Assembly: GCF_020400825.1 (NCBI RefSeq)
Contig: NZ_JAINVH010000013.1
Span: 62,001-126,000 of the forward strand
Direction of reading: 5' to 3'
Source: Streptomyces sp. HPF1205
GTDB lineage: Bacteria; Actinomycetota; Actinomycetes; Streptomycetales; Streptomycetaceae
Length of the DNA: 64,000 bases
The notes below the pieces were generated by a model. The model made no database searches and was not told the DNA's origin. It saw only the letters and a list, made by a program, of their open reading frames with translations. Shown one piece after another: positions 1 to 7,924 of the stretch. The translations under genes and the position numbers were made by a program. The stretch's first letter is position 1; each line of letters opens with the position of its first letter.

Positions 1-329
1 GGGCGCGGGTGAACATCTTCGCGACCTTCGAGCCGCGCAAGGACACCGACCCCGAGATCTCGAAGATCATCGTGGCCGACGCCCAGGTGCTGGACGTGGG
101 TCAGATCAAGGCGTTCGACAAGAGCGAGGACGCGCAGCGCGTCTCCACCCAGGGCGTGCCCATCACCTTCGCCCTCAGCGCGCAGGACGCGCAGCGGGTC
201 GCCTACGCCGAATCCTTCGCCCGGCACGTGAGGCTGGCGCTGGTCGCGCCGGGTGACACCGCGGCTCCACCGCAGGGCTCGCGCTCGTACACCCTCGCCG
301 GCGACGCGGGACTGGGAGGCCGGCCGTGA
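1..329 (+). CDS. cpaB: Flp pilus assembly protein CpaB/RcpC, C-terminal part
   Basis: The gene begins left of the window; about 108 codons are visible, ending in TGA at 327-329. What is seen is the C-terminal part with the strand-rich pattern of CpaB/RcpC proteins (an E-I-S-K-I-I-V-A-D-A-Q-V-L-D stretch followed by a V-P-I-T-F-A-L-S-A-Q-D-A-Q-R-V segment). CpaB is a periplasmic/extracytoplasmic scaffold of Flp (Tad) pili. The call rests on this pattern plus position: it sits directly upstream of a TadZ ATPase and the rest of a tad operon, which is the usual order. The coding frame leaves a 70-base gap before the next start, so the genes are probably co-transcribed. Confidence 0.7.
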   Translation, partial: ARVNIFATFEPRKDTDPEISKIIVADAQVLDVGQIKAFDKSEDAQRVSTQGVPITFALSAQDAQRVAYAESFARHVRLALVAPGDTAAPPQGSRSYTLAGDAGLGGRP

Positions 330-399
330 GGGGCGCGGCGCGGACCGCCGGGGGCGCCGCCTTCCCCAGGACGGCCGGATTCTGCGGGGTGAGGCTCTG

Positions 400-1971
400 A
401 TGGCCGTGCGGGTGCTTGCCGCGACCAGGGACCCGGACGCGGCCCGCGCGCTGAACGGGCTGCTCGGGCAACTGCCCTCGGTCGAACCGGGGCCGGCCGT
501 CGCGGACTCCGGCTCGCTCGTGGACACCCTCGCCCGCGCCGCCGAGGCGGGCCTGGAGGAGCTGCCCGAGGTCGTGATCGTGCACGACACGATCGGGCCG
601 ATGCCGGCCCTGGACCTGGTCCGCGACGTCGCGCTGCGGTTCCCCTCGGTCGGCGTCGTCCTGCTCACCGCGGATCCGGGCCCGGCCACGCTGGCCTCGG
701 CGATGAACGCCGGCGCCCGCGGGGTCATCGGCCTGCCGCTGTCGTACGACGAGCTGGGCGCCCGCGTCGAGGCCGCGGCCACCTGGGCGGCGGGGGTGCG
801 GCGGCATCTCACGCCCGGCCGGGCCGCGCTGCCCGCGGTCACCGGCGGCACCCTCGTGGCGGTCGCGGGCGCGAAGGGCGGCGTCGGCACGACCGTGACC
901 GCCGTCCAGCTCGCCCTGGCCGCCCACGCCTCGGGCCGGTCCACCGCGCTGGTCGACCTCGACCTGCAGGGCGGCGACATCGCCTCGTACCTCGACGTGC
1001 AGTTCCGGCGCTCGGTGGCCGACCTCGCGGACATCGCCGACGTGTCGTCCCGCGTCCTGGCCGACGCCATGTACGTCCACGAGTCAGGACCGGCCCTCCT
1101 GCTCGCCCCCGCCGACGGCGAACGCGGCGAGGACGTCACCGACCGCACGGCCCGGCTGGTCCTGGGCGCCCTGCGCCAGCGGTACGAGGTCGTCGTGGTC
1201 GACTGCGGCACCCAGGTGACCAGCGCCAACGCGGTCGCCGTGGAGACCGCCGACGTCGCCCTCCTGGTCAGCACCCCGGACGTGATCGCCGTACGCGCCG
1301 CGAAGCGGATGGTACGGATGTGGGACCGGCTGCAGGTGCGCAAGCCGCAGGACGTGGTGACCGTGGTCAACCGCTGGACCCGCGGCACCGAGATCCAGCC
1401 CTCCCTGGTCGGCCGGATCACCGGCACCAGGACCGCCGCCTGCGTCGTCCCGGCGGGCTTCCGCGAACTGCAGCCCGTCATCGACGCCGGGCGGCTGCAG
1501 GACCTCGACGCGCGCTCGGCCGTCCGCTCCGGCATCTGGGCGCTGGCCGGCGAGATCGGCCTCGTCAGCGGCGCCGCCCTGCCCGCCCCCCGCGGCCGCA
1601 AACGCCGCTCCGACCGCGGCCAGGTCACCCTGGAGACCCTCGGGATGACCCCGGTCATCCTCGTCACCCTGATCCTCGTCTGGCAGGCGGTCCTGGCCGG
1701 CTACACCTTCACCCTCGCGGGCAACGCGGCGGACAAGGCGGCCCGGACGGCCGCCGTGGGGGCGGGGCAGGCGGCCGCCGAGGCGGCGGCGCGCAGCGAC
1801 GTGCCCGGCGCGTGGAAGATGGACGGTCCGCACATCTCCCAGGGCCCGGAGGAGGGCCAGGTCACGGCCGACCTGACCCTGCAAGTGCCCATCCTCTTCC
1901 CCGGCTTCATCGACTTCTGGGTGCCGGTGCACGGCCACGCCACCACCGTCCGGGAGGTGAACGGGCCATGA
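400..1971 (+). CDS. TadZ/CpaE-type ATPase fused to a TadE-type pseudopilin
   Basis: This 523-residue protein has two parts. Residues 1-130 look like the receiver-like N-domain of CpaE/TadZ. Residues ~148-390 are a MinD/ParA-type ATPase with the deviant Walker A motif GAKGGVGTT near residue 156 and V-V-V-V-D-C-G as Walker B. After a basic linker (RGRKRRSDRG) residues ~405-523 form a TadE-like pseudopilin: G-QVTLE, with Glu at +5 of the predicted prepilin peptidase cut, then a hydrophobic helix. TadZ positions the Tad machine at the pole; TadE proteins are minor pilus components. One polypeptide carrying both is unusual outside actinobacteria, where I believe it is recurrent. The ATG at 400 is chosen because it opens the conserved domain; an in-frame extension to 253 overlaps cpaB. 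The stop overlaps the next start (ATGA). Confidence 0.82.
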   Translation: MAVRVLAATRDPDAARALNGLLGQLPSVEPGPAVADSGSLVDTLARAAEAGLEELPEVVIVHDTIGPMPALDLVRDVALRFPSVGVVLLTADPGPATLASAMNAGARGVIGLPLSYDELGARVEAAATWAAGVRRHLTPGRAALPAVTGGTLVAVAGAKGGVGTTVTAVQLALAAHASGRSTALVDLDLQGGDIASYLDVQFRRSVADLADIADVSSRVLADAMYVHESGPALLLAPADGERGEDVTDRTARLVLGALRQRYEVVVVDCGTQVTSANAVAVETADVALLVSTPDVIAVRAAKRMVRMWDRLQVRKPQDVVTVVNRWTRGTEIQPSLVGRITGTRTAACVVPAGFRELQPVIDAGRLQDLDARSAVRSGIWALAGEIGLVSGAALPAPRGRKRRSDRGQVTLETLGMTPVILVTLILVWQAVLAGYTFTLAGNAADKAARTAAVGAGQAAAEAAARSDVPGAWKMDGPHISQGPEEGQVTADLTLQVPILFPGFIDFWVPVHGHATTVREVNGP

Positions 1972-2378
1972 GGCGCGGCGCCGGCTCACCTCCCGGACGC
2001 CCGCGCCGGGCCCCGCGCGACCGTGGGGTGGCCTCCCTGGAGTACCTGGGGATGCTGCCGTTCCTCCTGCTGGTCGCCCTCACCGGCATCCAGCTCGGGC
2101 TGGTGGCCTATTGCGGGGAGCAGGCCGGTACGGCGGCCCGTACCGCCGCGCGTACCGCGTCCCGGCCCGAGCCGCACGCGGACCCGTACCAGGCCGGCAA
2201 GGACGCCGTCAGCGGCTGGCTGCGCGAGGACACGTACATCGAGAACCCGATGGACGACGACGGCCGGAAGGTGAAGGCGACCGCCGTCGTCAGGATCCCC
2301 TCCGTCCTCCCCGGAGTGCACCTCTTCGACCCGGTACGGCGGTCCGCGACCATGCCGAAGGAGGACACGACCCCGTGA
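1968..2378 (+). CDS. TadE-like pseudopilin
   Basis: This 136-residue protein begins at an ATG that overlaps the previous stop (ATGA), indicating translational coupling. It has a basic N-terminus (residues 1-22), then the class III prepilin-like site DRG-VASLE, with Glu at +5, and a hydrophobic helix (LGMLPFLLLVALTGIQLGL, residues ~27-45). This is the TadE/TadF pattern: a minor pilin processed by the dedicated prepilin peptidase (candidate gene at 10108). The remainder has no recognisable catalytic motif. It lies between the TadZ-TadE fusion and the TadA ATPase, so it belongs to the Flp pilus operon. Confidence 0.8.
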   Translation: MRRGAGSPPGRPRRAPRDRGVASLEYLGMLPFLLLVALTGIQLGLVAYCGEQAGTAARTAARTASRPEPHADPYQAGKDAVSGWLREDTYIENPMDDDGRKVKATAVVRIPSVLPGVHLFDPVRRSATMPKEDTTP

Positions 2379-3709
2379 GTCTCCGCGCCCGCCTCGCCAC
2401 CGACGAGGCCGCCCCGCAGACCCAGGAGGGCCACCTGGTGGCCGTCTACCGGGCCAAGCTGCTCCAGGAGATCGACCTCGCCGAGATGTCCGCGCTGGCC
2501 GCCGCCGAGCGCCGGGCCCGGCTGGAACGCGTCCTCGGGCACATCATCAGCCGCGAGGGGCCGGTGCTCTCCACCGCCGAGCGGACCGCCCTCATCCGCC
2601 GGGTGGTGGACGAGGCGCTGGGGCTCGGCATCCTCGAACCGCTGCTGGAGGACCCGTCGATCACCGAGATCATGGTCAACGGCCCGGACCGGATCTACGT
2701 CGAGCGGGGCGGGCGGGTGGAGCAGGTCCCCGCCCGGTTCTCCTCCACCGAGCAGCTGCTGCAGACCATCGAGCGCATCGTCTCCACCGTCAACCGCCGC
2801 GTGGACGAGTCCAATCCGATGGTGGACGCCCGCCTGCCGTCCGGCGAGCGCGTCAACGTCATCATCCCGCCCCTGTCGCTGACCGGCCCGACCCTCACCA
2901 TCCGCCGCTTCCCGCGCGCGTACACCCTCCAGGAACTCATCGGCCTGGGCACGCTGGACGAGCACATGCTGATGCTGCTGTCCGCGTTCGTGCGAGCCAA
3001 GTGCAACATCATCGTCAGCGGCGGCACCGGCTCCGGCAAGACGACGCTGCTCAACGCGCTGTCCGGGCTCATCCCCGGCGGGGAGCGGATCATCACCGTC
3101 GAGGACGCCGCCGAACTCCAGCTCCAGCAGGAGCACGTGATCCGCCTGGAGTCGCGGCCGCCCAACGTCGAGGGCGAGGGCCGCATCACCATCCGCGACC
3201 TGGTCCGCAACTCCCTGCGCATGCGGCCCGACCGCATCATCGTCGGCGAGGTCCGCGGCGGCGAGACCCTCGACATGCTCCAGGCGATGTCCACGGGCCA
3301 CGACGGCTCGCTGGCCACCGTGCACGCCAACTCCGCCGAGGACGCCGTGCTGCGGCTGCAGACACTGGCCTCCATGAGCGAGGTCGAGATTCCCTTCGAG
3401 GCGCTGCGCGACCAGATCAACTCGGCGGTCGACGTCATCGTCCAGCTCCAGCGGCACGTCGACGGCACCCGGCGGATCTCCGAGATCGCCGTCCTGGCCT
3501 CGCGCGGCCGGGACGTCTTCCGGCTCACCACCGCCACCCGCTTCCGGGCCGAGCCGCTCGGCGTGGACCGCATCGTCCGCGGCTGGTTCGAGCACCGGCC
3601 GCTGCCCCGCGCCATCGGCGAACGCCTGTACCTGTCCGGCGAGCACATCCCGGCGGCGTTCGGGGTGGGCGGGAGCGAACTGGAACTCGACAGCCGGGAG
3701 GCGAAGTGA
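2375..3709 (+). CDS. tadA: Flp pilus secretion ATPase TadA/CpaF
   Basis: This 444-residue protein is a VirB11/GspE-family hexameric ATPase that powers Flp pilus assembly at the inner face of the membrane. The Walker A motif GGTGSGKTT lies near residue 215. It is followed by an acidic ED-A-A-E-L-Q-L block, a Walker B region with IIVGEVRGGE and the histidine box STGHDGSLATVHANS, all typical of CpaF. The N-terminal domain carries the family's LEDPSITEIMVNGPD segment. The GTG at 2375 overlaps the preceding stop by four bases (GTGA), so it is coupled to the TadE gene. The length is normal for the family. Confidence 0.95.
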   Translation: MSLRARLATDEAAPQTQEGHLVAVYRAKLLQEIDLAEMSALAAAERRARLERVLGHIISREGPVLSTAERTALIRRVVDEALGLGILEPLLEDPSITEIMVNGPDRIYVERGGRVEQVPARFSSTEQLLQTIERIVSTVNRRVDESNPMVDARLPSGERVNVIIPPLSLTGPTLTIRRFPRAYTLQELIGLGTLDEHMLMLLSAFVRAKCNIIVSGGTGSGKTTLLNALSGLIPGGERIITVEDAAELQLQQEHVIRLESRPPNVEGEGRITIRDLVRNSLRMRPDRIIVGEVRGGETLDMLQAMSTGHDGSLATVHANSAEDAVLRLQTLASMSEVEIPFEALRDQINSAVDVIVQLQRHVDGTRRISEIAVLASRGRDVFRLTTATRFRAEPLGVDRIVRGWFEHRPLPRAIGERLYLSGEHIPAAFGVGGSELELDSREAK

Positions 3710-4863
3710 CGCCGGGACTGCTGACGCGGGGGCTGCTGATGCCGGTGGAGTGGACGCCGGGGCTGCTGACGCGGGGGCTGTTGATGCCGGGCACGCTTGG
3801 ATCGGGCACTCCAGGTTCGGGCACTCCCGGTTCGGGCACGCTCTCGGCCGCGCTTGTGCCGCAGGCGCGGCCCGCGGGCGCCGGTTCCGTACCCGGCGCC
3901 CGGCCGCTGGCCGTCGCCTTCGCGTCCGGGCCGTACCCGCTGCTCGTCCTCGGCGTGAGCACCCTCGCGCTCGTGCTCGGCGTGTGGGGCCTGACGGCGT
4001 GGTGGGGCGGCCGGGCGGACCGCGCGGCGCTGGTCGAACGGCTCGCGGCCGAGTCCGGCGCGCCGGCGCCGTCCCGCCAGGCCCCCTTCGCCGGGCTGGA
4101 CCGGCGGGTGCGCCGCTACGCGTGGGGCCGCCGCCTGGCCGGCCGCCTCGCCGCCACCGGGACCGACCTCACCCCCGGCCAGTTCACCGCCGCCGTCACC
4201 GGCCTGATCGCCGGCTCCTGGCTGCTCGCGGCCCTGATCCTGGCGCCCTTCTTCGGCCCGATCGCCGCCGTGCTCGCCGCCTGGGCGGGCTACTCCTTCC
4301 TGGAGTGGCGCCGCCGGGTCCGCAACGAGCGCTTCATCGCCCAACTTCCCGACCTGGCCCGGGTCCTGGCCAACGCGACCCAGGCGGGCCTGGCCCTGCG
4401 GACCGCCGTCTCCATGGCCGCGGAGGAGTTGGAGGCCCCCGCCGGGGAGGAGCTCAAGCAGGTCGCCGACGCCATGGCCCTCGGCCACTCGGTGGAGGAC
4501 GCGCTGGGCGAACTCCAGCAGCGGCTGCCCAGCCGCGAGTTGATCGTCCTGGTCTCCACCCTGGTGCTGTCCAGCCGGGCCGGCGGTTCCGTGGTCGAGT
4601 CGCTGCGCAACCTCACCGTCACCCTGGAGGAGCGCAAGGAGACCCGCCGGGAGATCCGCACCCAGATGTCCCAGGTCACCGTGACCGCCTACGCCGTCCC
4701 CGTCATCGGCCTCGGCTCCCTCCTGCTGCTGGACCGCATCATGCCCGGCTCGCTCAGCGCGATGACCGGCTCGACGGCCGGCCGCGTCTGCGTCCTGGTC
4801 TCGCTGGGCCTGTACGTGCTCGGCTTCGCCCTGATCCGCCGCATGTCGAGGATCGACGTATGA
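3706..4863 (+). CDS. tadB: Type II secretion F-family membrane protein TadB
   Basis: This 385-residue integral membrane protein is the TadB-like platform protein of the Flp pilus. After ~70 residues come a hydrophobic segment (~80-100), paired helices near residues 155-195 and the cytoplasmic T2SSF helical domain (LPDLARVLANATQAGLALRTA, RAGGSVVESLRNL) with helices at the C-terminus. The GTG at 3706 overlaps the tadA stop. The first 45 residues are odd: TPGLLTRGLLMP occurs twice and GSGTP-like units three times, encoded by near-identical tandem DNA repeats (3709-3744 and 3754-3789). These may be a recent repeat expansion, or the true start may lie further in. The downstream tadC start is 118 bases away. 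Confidence 0.88.
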   Translation: MTPGLLTRGLLMPVEWTPGLLTRGLLMPGTLGSGTPGSGTPGSGTLSAALVPQARPAGAGSVPGARPLAVAFASGPYPLLVLGVSTLALVLGVWGLTAWWGGRADRAALVERLAAESGAPAPSRQAPFAGLDRRVRRYAWGRRLAGRLAATGTDLTPGQFTAAVTGLIAGSWLLAALILAPFFGPIAAVLAAWAGYSFLEWRRRVRNERFIAQLPDLARVLANATQAGLALRTAVSMAAEELEAPAGEELKQVADAMALGHSVEDALGELQQRLPSRELIVLVSTLVLSSRAGGSVVESLRNLTVTLEERKETRREIRTQMSQVTVTAYAVPVIGLGSLLLLDRIMPGSLSAMTGSTAGRVCVLVSLGLYVLGFALIRRMSRIDV

Positions 4864-4985
4864 GGACGGCGGGGAGGACGGGGAATATGAGGACGGGGAC
4901 CATGAGGACCGGGCGGGCGGAGCTTGTGCGGGCGGGCCTCGTGTGGTCGGAAATCGGTACGAGGGGACGGAGGCGGGCGCGATGA
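4860..4985 (+). other. Possible 41-codon coupling ORF between tadB and tadC
   Basis: An open frame starts at ATG 4860, overlapping the tadB stop (ATGA), and its own TGA at 4983-4985 overlaps the tadC ATG at 4982 (ATGA again). The peptide is basic and repetitive (MRTG repeated), with no family I recognise. The tadC gene also has its own GGAGG at 4969-4973. The frame could serve only to keep ribosomes moving from tadB to tadC; it may equally be chance in repetitive DNA. Confidence 0.25.
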
Positions 4986-5884
4986 CGCTGCTGGGACTCG
5001 GCCTGGCGCTGGCCGTGGCCGCGGGCGTGGCCGGGGTGGTCTACGCGGTCGGCCTGATCCGTTCGGACGTCAAACTCCCCGACGACCTGGCGCTCGCCCT
5101 CGACATCGGCCGTACCCGCACCACCCGTACCGGCAACGCGATCGACCGCCTCGGCATCCGTTACGCCCCCATGGTGATGCGCATGATGGGCCCGGCCCGG
5201 GTCACCCGCATGCGGGCCAGGATCGACCACGCCGGGCACCCCTACGGCCTCACCGTCGAGCGGTACGCCGCCCGGCGCGCGGTCTACGGGGCCTTGGGGG
5301 CGGTGGGCGCGGTCGTCCTGATCACCCGGGCCGACTGGCTGCTGGCCGTGCTGGTGATCGCCTTCGGCTGGGGATGGGCGGACCTGGGCATCTGGCTGGC
5401 GATCAGGCGCCGCCGCGACGACATCGAACGCACCCTGCCCGACTTCCTGGACGTCCTCGCGGTCGTCGTGAGCGCGGGCCTTGGCTTCCGCCAGGCCCTG
5501 GAGCGGGTCAACGCGGTCTACAAGGGTCCCTGGTCGGACGAGATCCGTATCGCCCTGCGCCAGATGGACGTCGGCGTCAGCCGCCGCGACGCCTTCGACC
5601 AGCTCCGCAAGCGCAACCGCAGCGACCAGGTGGGCCAGTTCGTCACCGCCCTCCAGCAGGGCGAGGAACTCGGCGCCCCGATCGCCCGTACCCTCCTCCA
5701 GATCGCCACCGACATGCGCCGTACCGAGGCCCAGAACGCCCGCCGCCGCGCCGCCCGCATGGTCCCGCGGGCGACCGGCGTCATCACCACCCTGCTCGTC
5801 CCGGCCACCATGATCCTGCTGATCGCCGGCACCGTCATCGGCTCGCAGATCCACTTCGGCGACGTCTTCGGCGGGAACGGGTGA
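4982..5884 (+). CDS. tadC: Type II secretion F-family membrane protein TadC
   Basis: This 300-residue protein is the second F-type platform protein of the Tad secretion machine and pairs with TadB in the membrane. The N-terminal helix (LGLGLALAVAAGVAGVVYAV) is followed by a basic stretch, a paired hydrophobic region near residues 100-140, the T2SSF domain (TLPDFLDVLAVVVSAGLGFRQAL; VGQFVTALQQGEELGAPIA) and a final membrane helix (ITTLLVPATMILLIAGTVIG). The ATG at 4982 is supported by GGAGG eight bases upstream. The length is typical. Confidence 0.9.
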   Translation: MTLLGLGLALAVAAGVAGVVYAVGLIRSDVKLPDDLALALDIGRTRTTRTGNAIDRLGIRYAPMVMRMMGPARVTRMRARIDHAGHPYGLTVERYAARRAVYGALGAVGAVVLITRADWLLAVLVIAFGWGWADLGIWLAIRRRRDDIERTLPDFLDVLAVVVSAGLGFRQALERVNAVYKGPWSDEIRIALRQMDVGVSRRDAFDQLRKRNRSDQVGQFVTALQQGEELGAPIARTLLQIATDMRRTEAQNARRRAARMVPRATGVITTLLVPATMILLIAGTVIGSQIHFGDVFGGNG

Positions 5885-6185
5885 GGCAGATGTTCCGGGA
5901 ATTTACGGAGATTGGGCTGCCACGCAGCGTCAACGACCGTCATGCTGGCGTCAACGGCCCCCGCCCCGGCGGGAGTCCGGCCGACGCCGGTTCAACTGGC
6001 TGCGGATGCCACCGATCAGGGTGTACCTTCGCATTCGCAACCATATTTGCACCTGCAATTCAATCCGACCCGCTGCGGACCCGACACGACCAGCGAGAGG
6101 CGGTGCGCCGTGGTCACCACCCCCGACACGCCACGCACGGCCGCCGCCAGCACTAGCCAGGTGACAAAGGATGGGGCGAACAATC
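5885..6185 (+). promoter_or_regulatory. Intergenic leader before the Flp pilin gene
   Basis: About 300 bases without a convincing gene separate tadC from the pilin gene. The middle (about 6025-6065) is notably AT-rich for this genome and includes the near-palindromic stretch atttgcacctgcaatt. Pilin genes are usually expressed far more strongly than the secretion machinery, so a separate promoter here is plausible. I could not pick out confident -35/-10 elements. Confidence 0.35.
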
Positions 6186-6434
6186 ATGAACAGGTGGGCA
6201 GTCGAGCGCTACGTAGCCGCCGAACTCTGGCTCCGTACGCAGACCCAACGGGTCGCCGACCGACTCTCGTCCCGCGCCGCGGACCGCGGGCAGACGTCCT
6301 TCGAGTACCTGGGAATCGCGGTGGTCATCGCGGTGATCATCGGGGTACTGGCGGGGACGACGGACATCGGTACGAAGATCAAGGACGCGATCAACTCCAC
6401 GATCGACAAGATCACCGGAGGCGGCGGCCAGTAG
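6186..6434 (+). CDS. Flp family type IVb pilin
   Basis: This 82-residue pre-pilin has a long basic leader (~37 residues), the cleavage site RG-QTSFEYLG with Glu at +5 and Tyr at +6 of the mature form, a hydrophobic helix (IAVVIAVIIGVLAGTT) and a short hydrophilic tail ending in GGGGQ. This E-Y motif defines Flp/Fap pilins, the major subunit of Tad pili. The mature protein would be ~45 residues, normal for Flp. ATG 6186 is chosen over ATG 6171 because GGGGCGA lies six bases upstream of it. Processing would need the peptidase encoded at 10108. Confidence 0.9.
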   Translation: MNRWAVERYVAAELWLRTQTQRVADRLSSRAADRGQTSFEYLGIAVVIAVIIGVLAGTTDIGTKIKDAINSTIDKITGGGGQ

Positions 6435-6445
6435 GACGGCTTCGG

Positions 6446-7276
6446 GTGCCTTTCGTCCGAAGGCGCAGGCCGGTGCCGCGTCCGTCGCTTGTCGAAGGCC
6501 TCCACCTTCGAGTTTTCCTGGCGCGCAGATTCAACGCACGCCGGTTCGCCGAGGATCGGGGCCAGACGGTCGGCATCTACATCGTGGCCATGGCCGCGCT
6601 GTTCTTCCTCGCCTTCGCGTACTTCGCGGTGGGCCAGGCCACGGTCACGCGCAACAGCGCCCAGACAGCGGCGGATGCCGCCGCGCTGGCGGCTGCCCGG
6701 GACTACCGCGACCAGATGAAGGGCGACTTCCTCAAGGACCTCACCGGTGGCGACCTCCAGGGGCTCGGCCAGTTGCTGAACCTGACGGGTGAACGCCAGG
6801 ACCCCACCGCGCAGACGGCCGCGGAGGAGTACGCCGACGACAACGGCGCCACGGTCACGGGCTTCGACAACCCGTCGGACAGCCCGCCGACCTTCACGGT
6901 CGCCGTGCAGACCAAAGGCACGGTCGGCCCCTCGGTCATCGGCTCGACCAAGGACAGGCGTGCCGTGGCCAAGGCGACCGCCGTGGTCGAGCCCCGCTGC
7001 ACGCTGGACGACCAAGGGCTCGGGGGCTCGCCCACCGGGGGGCAGCAATCGGGCGGCCAGGACTCCGGGGGCGCGCAGACGGAAAGCCCCCAGCCGGGAG
7101 GCGGGCAGACCGGCGGGCAAACGGGCGGGGACAAGGGTGGGAAGGGGCTGGGCCCCATCCACCTCACATGTGACAGCAACCCGCTGACGATAGATCCGAC
7201 GCCGGCGGACTTCGCTGTGAACCTCTCGGACTTCTACTCCGTCCACCTGATCACCGACGACTTGCCGAACCAATGA
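6446..7276 (+). CDS. TadG-like pilus-associated protein
   Basis: This protein (276 residues from the GTG at 6446) has a basic N-terminus, the sequence EDRG-QTVGIYIVAMAALFFLAFAYFAV, then RNSAQTAADAAALAAARDYRD, the hallmark of TadG/'Flp pilus-assembly' proteins with an N-terminal anchor. Unlike the TadE proteins it lacks Glu at +5 of the apparent cleavage site. The C-terminal half contains a low-complexity G/Q/S-rich linker (residues ~190-235) and paired cysteines. It follows the pilin gene by 11 bases and probably shares its transcript. The start is uncertain: a second in-frame GTG at 6473 with AAGGCG upstream is equally plausible. Confidence 0.72.
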   Translation: MPFVRRRRPVPRPSLVEGLHLRVFLARRFNARRFAEDRGQTVGIYIVAMAALFFLAFAYFAVGQATVTRNSAQTAADAAALAAARDYRDQMKGDFLKDLTGGDLQGLGQLLNLTGERQDPTAQTAAEEYADDNGATVTGFDNPSDSPPTFTVAVQTKGTVGPSVIGSTKDRRAVAKATAVVEPRCTLDDQGLGGSPTGGQQSGGQDSGGAQTESPQPGGGQTGGQTGGDKGGKGLGPIHLTCDSNPLTIDPTPADFAVNLSDFYSVHLITDDLPNQ

Positions 7277-7298
7277 ATCCATGAGGGAACGGGAAACG

Positions 7299-7907
7299 AT
7301 GGCATACGGGCGCAGGGCGACCACCGTGGCGGCATGCGCCGTCGCGGCCGTCATCACGCTGGCGGGCTGCGGTGGCGGGAGCGGCGGCAAGGGCGGGGGA
7401 AGCGGAGACGGTTCCGGTAGCGGAAAGGGCGGTGGAAAGCCGTCCGCTTCTGTGGGTAAGCCCTCCGACACCAGCAGTGGCGACCCTTCCCCGTCCAGCA
7501 CACCGACCCAGGTTCTCGCCCAGATCAAGGGCGACAAGAACATCGAGGTCACCATCAACTCCGCTGTTCGTGACTCCGGCGGCTTCGTGACAGTCGAGGG
7601 AACGATCACCAACGCCGGCACGAGCATTTTCAACGCGGACTCGTGGGTCGGCGACGAGACCGCCCTCGCGCCCTCCGGTGCCTCCGTCGCCGGTGCCGTG
7701 CTCGTCGACGAGGCAGGGAAGAAGCGCTACTACGTACTGCGTGACACCGCCGGCCAGTGCCTGTGCACGATGAAGCTGCTGAGCATCCAGCCCCAGGAGT
7801 CCCGCCCCTTCTTCGCCCAGTTCCCCGCCCCTCCGGCCGCCACCACCCAGGTCGACTTCGAACTGCCCACCATGCCCCCCGCCAAGATCACCATTTCCCA
7901 GGGCTGA
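7299..7907 (+). CDS. Secreted lipoprotein of the tad locus
   Basis: This 202-residue protein has a classical lipoprotein signal: basic start, hydrophobic run, then the lipobox LAGC (Cys near residue 25). It is followed by a long Gly/Ser/Lys linker and a C-terminal globular domain of Ig-like character (EVTINSAVRDSGGFVTVEGTITN), reminiscent of actinobacterial proteins exported to the cell surface. It follows the TadG-like gene by 22 bases and precedes the OmpA-domain gene by 17, so it is probably part of the pilus operon. I do not recognise a specific function. ATG 7299 is preferred over ATG 7281 because a GGGAACGGGAAA stretch lies just upstream. Confidence 0.75.
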   Translation: MAYGRRATTVAACAVAAVITLAGCGGGSGGKGGGSGDGSGSGKGGGKPSASVGKPSDTSSGDPSPSSTPTQVLAQIKGDKNIEVTINSAVRDSGGFVTVEGTITNAGTSIFNADSWVGDETALAPSGASVAGAVLVDEAGKKRYYVLRDTAGQCLCTMKLLSIQPQESRPFFAQFPAPPAATTQVDFELPTMPPAKITISQG

Positions 7908-7924
7908 GCGGAGGTGCCGCAGAA

